From Phycisphaerae bacterium (GTDB taxonomy: Bacteria > Planctomycetota > Phycisphaerae > UBA1845 > Fen-1342): a stretch of DNA of 43,681 nt. The stretch is taken from contig JANQFV010000030.1 in the NCBI GenBank assembly GCA_028277645.1, positions 1 to 43,681 on the forward strand, written 5' to 3'. A program made the translations under genes and the position numbers. The notes beneath the pieces are model-generated. The model worked only from the letters and a program-made list of their open reading frames with translations, searched no databases and was not told the DNA's origin. Of the stretch, positions 25,054 to 34,138 are shown piece after piece (within the stretch, counting starts at the first letter, position 1; each line of letters begins with the position of its first letter).

Positions 25054-27009
25054 CTAAGACGACGCGACCGGGGCCGGCGCTGACTGCCCCGCTACACAGA
25101 CGCGATTACGTCCGCCGGCCTTGGCCTCATAAAGGGCACAATCGGCCGCGGCATAAACCTCGTCGGGCGTTTTCATTGCCGGCGTGCACTCTGCCACACC
25201 CAGGCTGATCGTCACCCGCACGTCATCGCCCCCGATGTCGATGCGCTGCTGTTCGACACAGGCCCGCAGTCGTTCTGCGGCCTGGCGCGCATCAGCAGCA
25301 GTTGCTTTCGGACAAATGACGAGGAACTCTTCACCGCCGACGCGGCATGGGATTTCACCGGCCCGCACGCTCTCGCGCATCACGCGAGCGATCGCCCGCA
25401 GCACGCAGTCGCCGGCCGTGTGGCCATGCGTATCGTTGACGCGCTTGAAGTGATCTACGTCGCAGACAATGCACGCGATGGAATCGTTGTACCGATGTCC
25501 CAGTGCCCAGCACTCATCCAGACGGGCCAGGCCGGCGCGCCGATTGAGTAGCCCGGTGAGTTCATCCGTAGTCGCCATGGCCTGTAGCTGCTCGTTGGCA
25601 GCGGCCAACTGAGCAGCATAGGTCGACACTTCGCGGGTACGGCGCGCCAGGTTTGATTCGAGTTGTACGATCCGCTCTCCGGCACGCACGCGCGCAATCA
25701 ACTCGGCCGGGCTGTAAGGTTTCGCGAGGAAGTCATCCGCCCCCGCGTTCAACGCCTCGACAGCACGATCCTTCTCGGCCTGCGCAGTGAGAATAATGAT
25801 GTAGACAAAGGCGTTGCCGTCACTCGATCGTAGACGCCGGCACAGTTGCACTCCATCCATGTTAGGCATCATCCAATCGGTGATGATCATCTGGGGAGCT
25901 TCAATCTGGTCGACCCGCAGCGCTTCCAAGCCGTCGTTGGCGACAAAAACGTCATATCCGCACTTGCGTAGCTGCTGTTCCAGCAGCCGTCGCACGGCGG
26001 CGTCATCGTCAACCACCAGGAGCCGGAGGCTGTCTGACCGCGTCGTTCGCGACGCGGTCTCGTGGTCGGCCTGTGCCATGGACTCCAGCGCGATCTCACG
26101 GCGTCGGGCTTCCTCGCGCAGTACCTCCAACGACTCACCGTCGCTGGCCTCGATGGAAAAGATGGACGCAGCCTCGAGCCACCCGCCGCGGATGGACTCG
26201 TACACCGACGGGAAGCGGTCGTCGGGGATACCCAGCGCATGGGAGCGGTTTGTGAGATTCTCGATCGTCGTTGTCGATACTTCGGCCTCGGCCAACACGT
26301 CGGCGCAGGCGGCGGCGACGCTCAGGAGTCGGGCGATCTCGTCGCGACGTATCTCTGATTCGGCAGTCCAGAGTTCTTCGTCGTCGGCGCGTACAACCGC
26401 TTCGCAGAACAGCGACTGCACGCCCCAGTCCGCCATCATCTCAGCCGACAGTGTGCGGTGATCGATGCGAAATGCAGCCGTTTCGCGCGCCCGGAGCTCG
26501 GAGTCCGGTACGGCCGGTGAACGTTCCAGCAAATCGCCGTACTTTTCGGCGAAGGCTGTTGCGAGTGCCAGGCGCCCAATGTCGCTGAGCAGGCCAACGG
26601 CGAATACTTCGTCGGGCGCTGCTGATTTCGCCTCCTGTGCCAGCACGCGCGCCGCAACGGCGCGGCCGAGCGAACGTGACCAGAACCGAGAGTAGTCGAA
26701 GTGACGACAACGTCCGGAGCGGTTGGAACTCACCAGCGAGAAGCCCAGCGCGAGGTTGCGCACCGTGCGCAGACCCAACATGCGCGCCGCTGTCGAAATG
26801 GCGGTCACCGTACGGTTCAGCCCTGCCAAGGGTGAGTTGACCAGCTTTAGCAGCCGCCCAGCGAGCGCGGGATCGCGTTCGATAACCGAAACCAGGGCCT
26901 CAATGGTCGCGCCATCATCATTCGTAAGGCGGAGAATCTCGAGCGCGACGCCCGTAGGCGTCGGCAGCTTCGCGTTCTCCCTGAGCTCGCCAAAGACGGG
27001 ATGGGACAT
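25054..27009 (-). CDS. HDOD-REC-GGDEF signalling protein (diguanylate cyclase)
   Basis: This 651-residue cytoplasmic protein has an N-terminal HDOD domain (about 10-215, AVGLLSDIGRLAL). A response-regulator receiver follows (about 330-450) with phospho-acceptor near D377 in IITDWMMPNMDG, then ILTAQ and FLAKPY. A C-terminal GGDEF domain (about 480-640) contains VGGEEF. The GGEEF signature should be catalytically active for c-di-GMP synthesis. The inhibitory I-site is RAGE instead of RxxD five residues upstream, so feedback control may be altered. ATG 27009 has GGGAG six bases before it. The hybrid kinase gene starts upstream on the same strand, and a GT4 gene follows directly. This suggests kinase-to-cyclase signalling that controls polysaccharide. 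Confidence 0.92.
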   Translation of the reverse strand: MSHPVFGELRENAKLPTPTGVALEILRLTNDDGATIEALVSVIERDPALAGRLLKLVNSPLAGLNRTVTAISTAARMLGLRTVRNLALGFSLVSSNRSGRCRHFDYSRFWSRSLGRAVAARVLAQEAKSAAPDEVFAVGLLSDIGRLALATAFAEKYGDLLERSPAVPDSELRARETAAFRIDHRTLSAEMMADWGVQSLFCEAVVRADDEELWTAESEIRRDEIARLLSVAAACADVLAEAEVSTTTIENLTNRSHALGIPDDRFPSVYESIRGGWLEAASIFSIEASDGESLEVLREEARRREIALESMAQADHETASRTTRSDSLRLLVVDDDAAVRRLLEQQLRKCGYDVFVANDGLEALRVDQIEAPQMIITDWMMPNMDGVQLCRRLRSSDGNAFVYIIILTAQAEKDRAVEALNAGADDFLAKPYSPAELIARVRAGERIVQLESNLARRTREVSTYAAQLAAANEQLQAMATTDELTGLLNRRAGLARLDECWALGHRYNDSIACIVCDVDHFKRVNDTHGHTAGDCVLRAIARVMRESVRAGEIPCRVGGEEFLVICPKATAADARQAAERLRACVEQQRIDIGGDDVRVTISLGVAECTPAMKTPDEVYAAADCALYEAKAGGRNRVCVAGQSAPAPVASS

Positions 27010-27298
27010 CCGGCGCTCCCAATGCGTACAATCAGTCACTACGTGGCCGAACGCAGCATGACGACGTTTGTCGCGCGCAGCACACGTTCGGCTCTGGTTC
27101 CCTATCCAGGAATCGGCTCAGCACGCGGCGACATTCAACACCCGCCACCAATTGCCATAGCCCGGCGTCGGCGCCAGGAAGACCGGCAGCCGCGCCCCTG
27201 GCATGCGCTGACCATATCGAGCAGCGTCCTATAACGTGGCATCTCGCAGTGCGCTGACGAAGTCGTGTGCACGATGCGCTCGACATGGCACGGACGAC

Positions 27299-29935
27299 TT
27301 ACGAAACCGTCGCCGACAGAGCATCCGCCACACCCTGAATCAACTGCTTCGGCGCGACCGGCTTGGTCAGATAACCACTGCATCCTACGGAACGACAGCG
27401 CGCCTCGTCGCCGACCATCGCGTGCGCGGTCAGTGCGATAATCGGGAGCGTGTGCCCGCGTTCGCGCAGACGTCGCGTCGCGGAGTATCCATCCAGCACC
27501 GGCATTTGCATATCCATCAGGATCAGGTCGAACTCTTGCTCTTCGGCCAAGTTCACGCCCACTTCGCCGTTTTCAGCAGTGACGACGGTAGCCCCAACTC
27601 GACGGAGCAGAAGGCTGATTAGCTTCTGATTGTCCGGGCCATCCTCCACGAGGAGGATGCGTGCATCCAGCGTCGGTGTCTTCGATCCGGCGTCCCGCCG
27701 GGCATCCGTCGTCGCTGATGCAGACCCGGCTGCCGAGTCGCGCTGCACGACATGTCCGGCGTCAACGTGCAATGTGAACGTGCTCCCGCGCCCCTCTTCG
27801 CTCTGCACAGAGATTTCTCCACCGAGCGCCTCGGCAAATCGCTTGGTAATCGCGAGCCCGAGACCAGTGCCGCCGAAGCGCCGTGTAACGGACGTGTCCG
27901 CTTGGGAAAACGGCTCAAAGATCGCATCGAGCTGCGCACCTGGAATCCCAATGCCTGTATCGGTTACCTGTAGCGTCAGGCGCGCGCCCTGCTCTCCGTG
28001 GACGACGCGCGCGACGGTTTCAACGCGTCCCGTCAGCGTGAACTTGATCGCATTGGATATGAGATTGATCAGCATCTGCTTGAGCCGCATCGGATCGGTT
28101 TCGATCGAGTGCGGCAGATCATCGGCGCGCATGATGAACGCTAGCCCCTTCTCGGTCGCGCGCGGCCGCATGGCGGAATCCACCTCCGCGAGAATCTGAC
28201 GGACGTCACAGGGTACCCGCTCCATCTCCATGCGCCGCGCCTCAATCTTGGAGAGGTCGAGAATGTCGTTGATCAGCGCCAGCAGGTGCTCGCCATTGGT
28301 GTGAATCGTGCGGCTCCAGTCGTTTCGTTCTGCTTCGGTTCCCTCCCCGTCCGTCAACAGCTCACTGAATCCAACTATGGCCGTCAGCGGCGTGCGCAAT
28401 TCATGGCTCATGTTCGCCAGGAAGTCACTCTTCGCATAATTGGCAGCCTCGGCAGCCTCCTTTGCCTGCACGAGATGTGCCTCCGCCCGGCAAAGCTCAC
28501 GCACTTCCACGGCCAAGGAGATCAAGTCCGCGATGGAAGCGGCGAAATGCTGCTCATCCAACGTCCACGGTCGACTGCTGCCGACGTGCTCGTGACACAC
28601 AACGCCAATCAACTCGCCGCCAACGCGAATCGGTGCATCCAGCAACGCCCCCACACCGTGCGTGGCGAGGTATGGCTCGGTCAGTTCCACGGTTCGTGGA
28701 TCGCGGCAGGCATCCGACGCCGCGATCGTGCGGTTCGCTTCGAGCGCCGCGAAGTACGTCGGGAAGTCGCGCACCCGAATCCTGGCCCCGGCTTCGTGTC
28801 TGTTGCGCACGCGATCAAAACTGTCGTACGCCTCCAGCGCAGTGCGTCCCTCGCCGAACAGCCAGATGCCGACGCGCTGCACCGCGAGCGTCTCGGCCGC
28901 AGTCGCTGTAATCTGCTGCACAGTGGCCGCGAAATCCTCGGACTCAACGACGCGAGCCCGGTACAGACGCGAAAGCGCGGCACTCTGGGCGCGCAGGCGG
29001 CTTTCACTGCTCCGCAGGGCATCCTCCGCACGCACGCGATCCTTGATCTCGCGTTCGAGTTCTCGCTTGTGGGCCTCGAGTTCCGCTGTTCGATCCGCGA
29101 CCGTCGCCTCAATGGACGCATACGACGTTTCGAGATTGTCCGCCATGTGATTGAAGGAGCGCGCCAGCGCACCGATCTCACCTACCGCGTGTTCAACCGC
29201 CCGTTCGCTCAGATCCCCGTTGGAAATCGCAGCAGTCGTGTCCACGAGATTTTGAAGCGGCGTCAGCAACTGGCGCACCAGCACCAACGTCAATCCCAGG
29301 CCCAGCGCCGTCACCAGGGCAACGAAGAGTGCACTGGAAAACAGCTCCTCGCGCGATTGAGCGCGCAGCCCGGCCAGACTGTAGTTCAGCGCGACGTACC
29401 CGATGGGCTCGTTGTCTTCGGTTTCCGACTGCGCATCGTCTGCAATCAGTCCCAAGTCCACATCAATGGACTCCCGCCATACCGGGACCACGACGAGCAG
29501 TTCATTCGCCATCCGCCATGACCCCACCTGTCCGCGAACCGAAGTCGATCCCGCGAGCACATCGTGGTCGACGAGCCGTTCCGGCTTATAGGTGCGATTC
29601 GGCTGCAGGACGAGTAACTCACTCCCGTCACGGCTCAAGATTTCCACCCGTTCTACGGCAGCGTCCTCGAGCGCCGCGAGCGATACCTGCTCCAGCGCAA
29701 TCCGGTCGTTCAACAGGATGGGAGATTCGGCAGCCCGACTGATCGCGCTGGTGTAAACCACGGCGTGTTCAGTCATGGCGTCCAATGCGGCGGCGTAGTG
29801 CCTCCAGATGAGCGCCGTGGAGAGTGCCCCCGTCGTACCCAGAACCATCACAGTGCATAGCATCAATGCACGTGCTTTGAGGCCCAGTTTACGTAGCGGC
29901 GCGAACAGCACGACTGCGCTCCGAACGAATGGCAT
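27299..29935 (-). CDS. Hybrid sensor histidine kinase (HAMP-GAF-HisKA-HATPase-REC)
   Basis: This 878-residue inner-membrane kinase has transmembrane helices at about 22-45 and 200-222 that bracket a periplasmic sensor region. They are followed by HAMP (about 222-275), a coiled coil (about 275-325), a GAF-like domain (about 330-490), HisKA with phospho-His H511 in MSHELRTP, and HATPase_c ([25 protein letters not shown]). A C-terminal receiver has phospho-Asp D808 in LILMDMQMP and Lys in LTKPV. The kinase core appears intact. It is transcribed divergently from an ABC_sub_bind-type protein and a TonB receptor, and toward an HDOD-REC-GGDEF gene. The stimulus is unknown; the receptor pair is a natural candidate ligand source. 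Confidence 0.93.
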   Translation of the reverse strand: MPFVRSAVVLFAPLRKLGLKARALMLCTVMVLGTTGALSTALIWRHYAAALDAMTEHAVVYTSAISRAAESPILLNDRIALEQVSLAALEDAAVERVEILSRDGSELLVLQPNRTYKPERLVDHDVLAGSTSVRGQVGSWRMANELLVVVPVWRESIDVDLGLIADDAQSETEDNEPIGYVALNYSLAGLRAQSREELFSSALFVALVTALGLGLTLVLVRQLLTPLQNLVDTTAAISNGDLSERAVEHAVGEIGALARSFNHMADNLETSYASIEATVADRTAELEAHKRELEREIKDRVRAEDALRSSESRLRAQSAALSRLYRARVVESEDFAATVQQITATAAETLAVQRVGIWLFGEGRTALEAYDSFDRVRNRHEAGARIRVRDFPTYFAALEANRTIAASDACRDPRTVELTEPYLATHGVGALLDAPIRVGGELIGVVCHEHVGSSRPWTLDEQHFAASIADLISLAVEVRELCRAEAHLVQAKEAAEAANYAKSDFLANMSHELRTPLTAIVGFSELLTDGEGTEAERNDWSRTIHTNGEHLLALINDILDLSKIEARRMEMERVPCDVRQILAEVDSAMRPRATEKGLAFIMRADDLPHSIETDPMRLKQMLINLISNAIKFTLTGRVETVARVVHGEQGARLTLQVTDTGIGIPGAQLDAIFEPFSQADTSVTRRFGGTGLGLAITKRFAEALGGEISVQSEEGRGSTFTLHVDAGHVVQRDSAAGSASATTDARRDAGSKTPTLDARILLVEDGPDNQKLISLLLRRVGATVVTAENGEVGVNLAEEQEFDLILMDMQMPVLDGYSATRRLRERGHTLPIIALTAHAMVGDEARCRSVGCSGYLTKPVAPKQLIQGVADALSATVS

Positions 29936-30040
29936 CCGATCCCGTCAGTGCGGCATGACTGCGGAACACGTCACGCACGCCCACCACTCGTCCCATCGGC
30001 CAGTTCGAGCAGCGTCTCGCTTTGATGCGATTAACGAGGG

Positions 30041-30070
30041 ATCCTATTTACCAGGAGCGGTTTCGGTCGA
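30041..30070 (-). promoter_or_regulatory. Possible promoter for the hybrid kinase gene
   Basis: On the minus strand TCGACC (30070-30065) and TAGGAT (30046-30041) are 18 bases apart, each four of six matches to the sigma-70 hexamers. They lie about 105 bases before the kinase ATG. The rest of the 300-base divergent region 29936-30235 shows no gene or strong structure, and I see no convincing plus-strand promoter in it. Confidence 0.3.
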
Positions 30071-30235
30071 GCCGGGTATCGCGGTCACTGTACGCTCTTC
30101 TACGTATTCTCCCGCACCAACAACTCTGCCGATAAATAAGTGGTTGGCGGATCGCGCAGATCAAGTATCGCGAAACGCGTCGTCCGGTCCGTGCGACGTA
30201 TCGAGAATGACTACCTCGTGCACGAAGACTGTCGC

Positions 30236-31189
30236 ATGTCGAGTTTCGACCGCCGTCGCTGCATTGCGGTGCTCGGTACGACCTTGCTGTTGCTGCCCGT
30301 CCTGGCCGCCGCGGAGACGCGCGTCGCCGTCCTGATCGGTGATCACGGTCCCTACCGCGCGGCGGCCAAGTCGCTGCTCGATACTTTGCGCGGCCGCGTC
30401 GACAGCCTCACACCGATCGACTTTCCTGACGACGAGGCGGGGCAGACTCGGGCGCTGCGCCAACTGAAATCCGAACAGTTTGACGTTATCGCCACCACAG
30501 GCAGCCGCGCAACGTTGGCCGCCGCTGGCGCCGTGGCCAACACACCCATCATCGCCTTCATGGTTGTGAATGCGTTGGACGCAACCTGGTACGACAACTC
30601 TGCGGAAGATGGGAACCGCATCGCTTGCGTCAGTGCCGATGTCTCGCCTCGAACGCAGATTCGCTGGATTCGAAAATCTGCGCCCGACGTTCGCCGGATC
30701 GCCGTGTTGTGCAGCGAGCGAACCCGGGTCACCGCAGCCGCGTTATCGAAAGCCGCTGCGTCCCAGAAGCTTGATCTCATCAAGATCGAATCGACGCGAG
30801 CAGAATTCGCGGTCGCCATCGATCGACTACGGACTGAGTCTATTGACGGCGTTCTGATGGTCCCGGATGCGCAGGTGTACAACGCACCGAATGTGCAGCG
30901 GCTGCTGCTCTGGGGTGCGCGGCAGAAGCGGCCGGTCTGGGCGTTTTCGACGAAGGTGGTACACGCCGGCGCTTTCAGCGGGCTCGCGACCGAACCGGAG
31001 GCCGTGGGGAAACAGGCTGCCGACGTTGTCGTGCGCGTCACGCGCGGGGCCCACCCCGGCACAATCGGGATCATGCACGCGGAGCGCGTTGTTCGCTTTG
31101 TGAATACCCATACGGCATCGATGATCGACATTTCCCTTGATCCACGTGTTTTCGATTCCACCGTCAAGCGTCTGGGAGAACAGCCATGA
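30236..31189 (+). CDS. ABC_sub_bind-type periplasmic binding protein (orphan)
   Basis: This 317-residue exported protein resembles the ABC transporter substrate-binding family PF04392 (COG2984). A signal peptide (RRRCIAVLGTTLLLLPVLAAAE) precedes a two-lobed periplasmic-binding fold with motifs such as FDVIATTGSRATLAAAG and IDGVLMVPDAQVYNAPNV. No permease or ATPase partner is adjacent. Instead its stop overlaps the TonB receptor ATG by four bases (ATGA), and a hybrid histidine kinase is divergent. That context suggests sensing or ligand handover rather than classic import. The ATG at 30236 is chosen for the signal peptide, although no strong ribosome-binding site is seen; an in-frame GTG at 30140 would bury the signal. 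The ligand is unknown. Confidence 0.78.
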   Translation: MSSFDRRRCIAVLGTTLLLLPVLAAAETRVAVLIGDHGPYRAAAKSLLDTLRGRVDSLTPIDFPDDEAGQTRALRQLKSEQFDVIATTGSRATLAAAGAVANTPIIAFMVVNALDATWYDNSAEDGNRIACVSADVSPRTQIRWIRKSAPDVRRIAVLCSERTRVTAAALSKAAASQKLDLIKIESTRAEFAVAIDRLRTESIDGVLMVPDAQVYNAPNVQRLLLWGARQKRPVWAFSTKVVHAGAFSGLATEPEAVGKQAADVVVRVTRGAHPGTIGIMHAERVVRFVNTHTASMIDISLDPRVFDSTVKRLGEQP

Positions 31190-33279
31190 GCGCATCTCCA
31201 ACGGGAACGTACGCCGGGCGTGCCGAGATCATGCGACTTCGTGTGATTTGTGCTACTTGTGCGCTGTTGATTTGTAGCGGGCAAACACTGGTTGGGCAGA
31301 CCGTTGACGCAGTCTCCGACACACCGCTGGCTGAGGCCCAGCCGACCGACGGCGCCGGCAACAACGTGAATGAGGACGTGGCATCATTAGACACGCCAGA
31401 CGACTTTGAGGACATCGAGCTGCTCGAACTCGACGTGCCCGTGGTCGTGACCGCAGCCCGTCGTGAAGAGAAGATCACGCAGGTGCCATACGCTGTGTAC
31501 ATCGTGACGCGCGAAGATATTCGCCGGGCCGGTGCGCTGACTATACCGGATGCATTGCGGCTGGTGCCGGGCGTCGATGTGGCGGCGCTGAGCTCCAACA
31601 ACTCGGCCGTTTCGCCCCGCGGTTTACACTCGTTTCTTTCGCGGATGACGCTGGTTCTCATCGATGGTCGACAGGCCTTCGACTCCTTCTTTGGCGGCGA
31701 GGTGTGGGGTGCCTGGCCAGTTCAGGTTGAAGACATCGAGCGCATCGAGGTCATTCGCGGGCCGGGCGGCGTCACGTGGGGTGCCAATGCGGTCAATGGC
31801 GTCATCAATATCATCACGCGTGTCCCGCGCGATCAGCAGAGATTCTCGTCGATCACAACGGGCGGCTCGCGCGGACTGGTGCAACAGTACTTTCGCTACG
31901 GTTCAACGGAGAATGGGTTGCGCTTTCGCGTCTCCGGCGAGTTTGGCGCCTCCGACGGTTTTGATGTCGGCGGCTCACTCCTGCGCGACCTGGACGACAA
32001 GTACCGCAAGGGCAGCCTGGCACTCCACGCCGTCATCGACGCAACCGATCGCGATTCGCTGACATTCTCTACCGGAAGCAGCCTCGTCGAGAACGGGTTT
32101 CCGCCGACACCGATGGCACTCTGGCACGAGCGACAGGCCGGCGCACAGACGAATTACGCGCTGGGGCGCTGGCAGCACCAGGTTGCCCCTGGAAACTCAT
32201 TCGAGATCACCGGTTACGTCAACAACTTCTGGGGCTCCCCGGGGATTCGCTCGGCAAACTACCGCTACCAGCAGTATGCGCTCCAGTACGCCCACACGCT
32301 GCGCGCCGGACCACGGCACACGTTCTCCTGGGGCATTGACACACGCTTCGACTACGTCGATGCCAGCAATGCCGATCCGCACATGCTGCGGCAATCGCGC
32401 GTGCGGTCCGGGATCGTCGGGCTGTATCTTCAGGACGAATGGCAATTTCACGAACGCTGGCGCCTCAACCTCGGGGCGCGGATTGACTACGAGTCCTACG
32501 GCGGATTCCAGCCCAGTGCCCGGACCGCTCTGTCGTATCAAATAAACGAACGAGAGTCGGCATACGCAGCGATCTCGCGGGCGTTCCAAATGCCGCCCGC
32601 CGCATTCAGATTCATGGCGACGCCCTTCGCCGCCGGGCTAGTTCAGACGACGAGCGTTCAGGATCTCGACGCTACGCCGCTGCTGGCCTACGAACTGGGC
32701 TATCGTGGGCGCCACTTTGGCCGCCTCGACGTTGGCGTGGCCCTGTTCTGGCACGAGTATGGCGACATCACGCTGTTCGAGCCGCGCCTCGGCCCCCCCG
32801 CCCTGCTGAACCTCCAGAACCGCAATCTCGCCGACGCGTCACTCTACGGCATCGAGCTTGATGCCCGTTTTCAGGCCACCGATGACCTGACGCTGCTGGG
32901 CAATTACACGTACCAGTTTCTGAACTGGCGTTCGGATCTGCCTTACGTCTACAAAGACTCGATCTATCCGCCCGATCATAAGTTCATGGTCGGCGCGCAC
33001 TACGACGTGCTCGAAGACCTGCACCTCGCAGGACACCTCTACTTCGTTGACGGCACGAAGGCGCCGAATCCGGCGTTCGCACTGGTATCTCGTTCGATCG
33101 ACTCATATTTCCGGCTGGACTTGCGCGCGGAGTATGAGTTCTGGGATGATCGAGCCGCATTCGCCGTCGGCGTGCAGAACCTCCTCGATCACCATCACCC
33201 CGAGAGCAGCACGCTGTTCCTGAATGACGCCGAGGTACCGCGCACGTTCTTCGCGCAGTTGCGCATCAACTTCGACTGA
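31186..33279 (+). CDS. TonB-dependent outer-membrane receptor
   Basis: This 697-residue outer-membrane beta-barrel receptor has a plug domain at about 85-205, with VPYAVYIVTREDIRRAGA, IPDALRLVPGVDVA and IEVIRGPGGVTWGANAVNGV, followed by a 22-strand-type barrel. A TonB-box-like LDVPVVVTAARRE precedes the plug. ATG 31186 has GGGAG eight bases upstream and overlaps the preceding stop; the signal peptide begins at the in-frame ATG 31231 (MRLRVICATCALLICSG), so the first 15 residues are optional. It ends in INFD rather than in a terminal aromatic. It is coupled to a periplasmic binding protein and divergent from a hybrid kinase. Cargo cannot be predicted; it is not an obvious SusC-type or siderophore receptor. 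Confidence 0.88.
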   Translation: MSASPTGTYAGRAEIMRLRVICATCALLICSGQTLVGQTVDAVSDTPLAEAQPTDGAGNNVNEDVASLDTPDDFEDIELLELDVPVVVTAARREEKITQVPYAVYIVTREDIRRAGALTIPDALRLVPGVDVAALSSNNSAVSPRGLHSFLSRMTLVLIDGRQAFDSFFGGEVWGAWPVQVEDIERIEVIRGPGGVTWGANAVNGVINIITRVPRDQQRFSSITTGGSRGLVQQYFRYGSTENGLRFRVSGEFGASDGFDVGGSLLRDLDDKYRKGSLALHAVIDATDRDSLTFSTGSSLVENGFPPTPMALWHERQAGAQTNYALGRWQHQVAPGNSFEITGYVNNFWGSPGIRSANYRYQQYALQYAHTLRAGPRHTFSWGIDTRFDYVDASNADPHMLRQSRVRSGIVGLYLQDEWQFHERWRLNLGARIDYESYGGFQPSARTALSYQINERESAYAAISRAFQMPPAAFRFMATPFAAGLVQTTSVQDLDATPLLAYELGYRGRHFGRLDVGVALFWHEYGDITLFEPRLGPPALLNLQNRNLADASLYGIELDARFQATDDLTLLGNYTYQFLNWRSDLPYVYKDSIYPPDHKFMVGAHYDVLEDLHLAGHLYFVDGTKAPNPAFALVSRSIDSYFRLDLRAEYEFWDDRAAFAVGVQNLLDHHHPESSTLFLNDAEVPRTFFAQLRINFD

Positions 33280-33347
33280 CACTGCGCGACAACGCAGACG
33301 TCAGTCATACCCGCCCCGCAGCAATTGCCGCTATGATGCCCGCGCAA

Positions 33348-33362
33348 ACGTGGTTACCACGT
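33348..33362. promoter_or_regulatory. 15-base palindrome upstream of the OpuC-type ABC genes
   Basis: ACGTGG-TTA-CCACGT is a perfect 6-3-6 inverted repeat. It lies 27 bases before the ATPase start and 11 bases after a TATGAT hexamer (33332-33337) that could be a -10. No convincing -35 is seen. It is operator-like, and the regulator is unknown. Confidence 0.35.
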
Positions 33363-33388
33363 ACCATCGACCTCGTTAACTGGGCAGT

Positions 33389-34138
33389 ATGTTTCGTCTC
33401 CACGATGTCTCGAAGTTCTACGACGGCAAGGTCGCGCTTCGACCGACCTCGCTCGACATCGCCGCCGCGCAGACGACAGTGCTGATCGGCCCGAGCGGCT
33501 GTGGCAAATCCACGCTGCTGCGCCTGATGGTCGGTTTGCTGACACCGTCCGGCGGCGAGATCGTGTTTGAAGGCCAGCAACTCAATGCGACGAATATTCT
33601 GCAACTCCGTCACCGCATGGGCTACGTCATTCAGGACGGCGGGCTCTTTCCGCACCTGACCGCGCGGGCCAACGCGACGCTCATGGCCCGGCATCTGCGT
33701 TGGCCAAAGAAGAAGATCGGCGACCGCCTCGCAGAACTCACCAATCTCACGCACTTTCCGGCTGACGGTCTGGACCGTTACCCCGGCCAACTCTCCGGCG
33801 GGCAACGGCAGCGCGTCAGCCTGATGCGTGCGCTTTTTCTCGACCCGGACGTACTGCTGCTCGACGAACCGCTGGGCGCGCTCGATCCACTCATCCGCGC
33901 CGAGCTACAGACCGAGCTGCGCGAGATCTTCCGCAATGTACAGAAAACTGTCGTGATGGTGACGCACGATCTCGCCGAGGCTGTCTACTTTGCGGACACG
34001 ATCGTGCTGTTGCGTGACGGCGTCATTGTGCAAGTTGGTACGTTTCGAGAGCTGGCCGAATCGCCGGCGGACCCGTTCGTGACGCAGTTCATCCAGGCCC
34101 AGCGCGGCCCGCAGCAAAACGCGATGGGGCCGACATGA
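33389..34138 (+). CDS. OpuC-type ABC transporter ATP-binding protein (possible EgtV)
   Basis: This 249-residue ATPase contains Walker A (GPSGCGKST), a Q-loop (YVIQDGG), the signature LSGGQRQR, Walker B (VLLLDEP) and the switch His in VMVTHDLAEAV. It is of the OpuCA/ProV type, which powers import of betaine-like quaternary amines, but lacks the C-terminal CBS domains of osmoregulated OpuCA. The stop overlaps the next ATG by four bases (ATGA), which couples it to the fused binding protein-permease. The egtB and egtD genes start just after that permease. This raises the possibility that the cargo is ergothioneine, itself a trimethylated betaine, as described for EgtV. That substrate is inference. 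Confidence 0.88.
   Translation: MFRLHDVSKFYDGKVALRPTSLDIAAAQTTVLIGPSGCGKSTLLRLMVGLLTPSGGEIVFEGQQLNATNILQLRHRMGYVIQDGGLFPHLTARANATLMARHLRWPKKKIGDRLAELTNLTHFPADGLDRYPGQLSGGQRQRVSLMRALFLDPDVLLLDEPLGALDPLIRAELQTELREIFRNVQKTVVMVTHDLAEAVYFADTIVLLRDGVIVQVGTFRELAESPADPFVTQFIQAQRGPQQNAMGPT

Noticed and set aside
27010..27298. Possible small gene in the 289-base gap between the kinase and the HDOD gene
   Set aside because: Open frames here are short, Arg/Cys-rich and lack ribosome-binding sites. I see no gene, terminator or clear promoter.
28286..29521. Plus-strand open frame of 411 residues inside the hybrid kinase gene
   Set aside because: Arg-rich shadow without motifs, opposite an intact HisKA/HATPase/REC protein.
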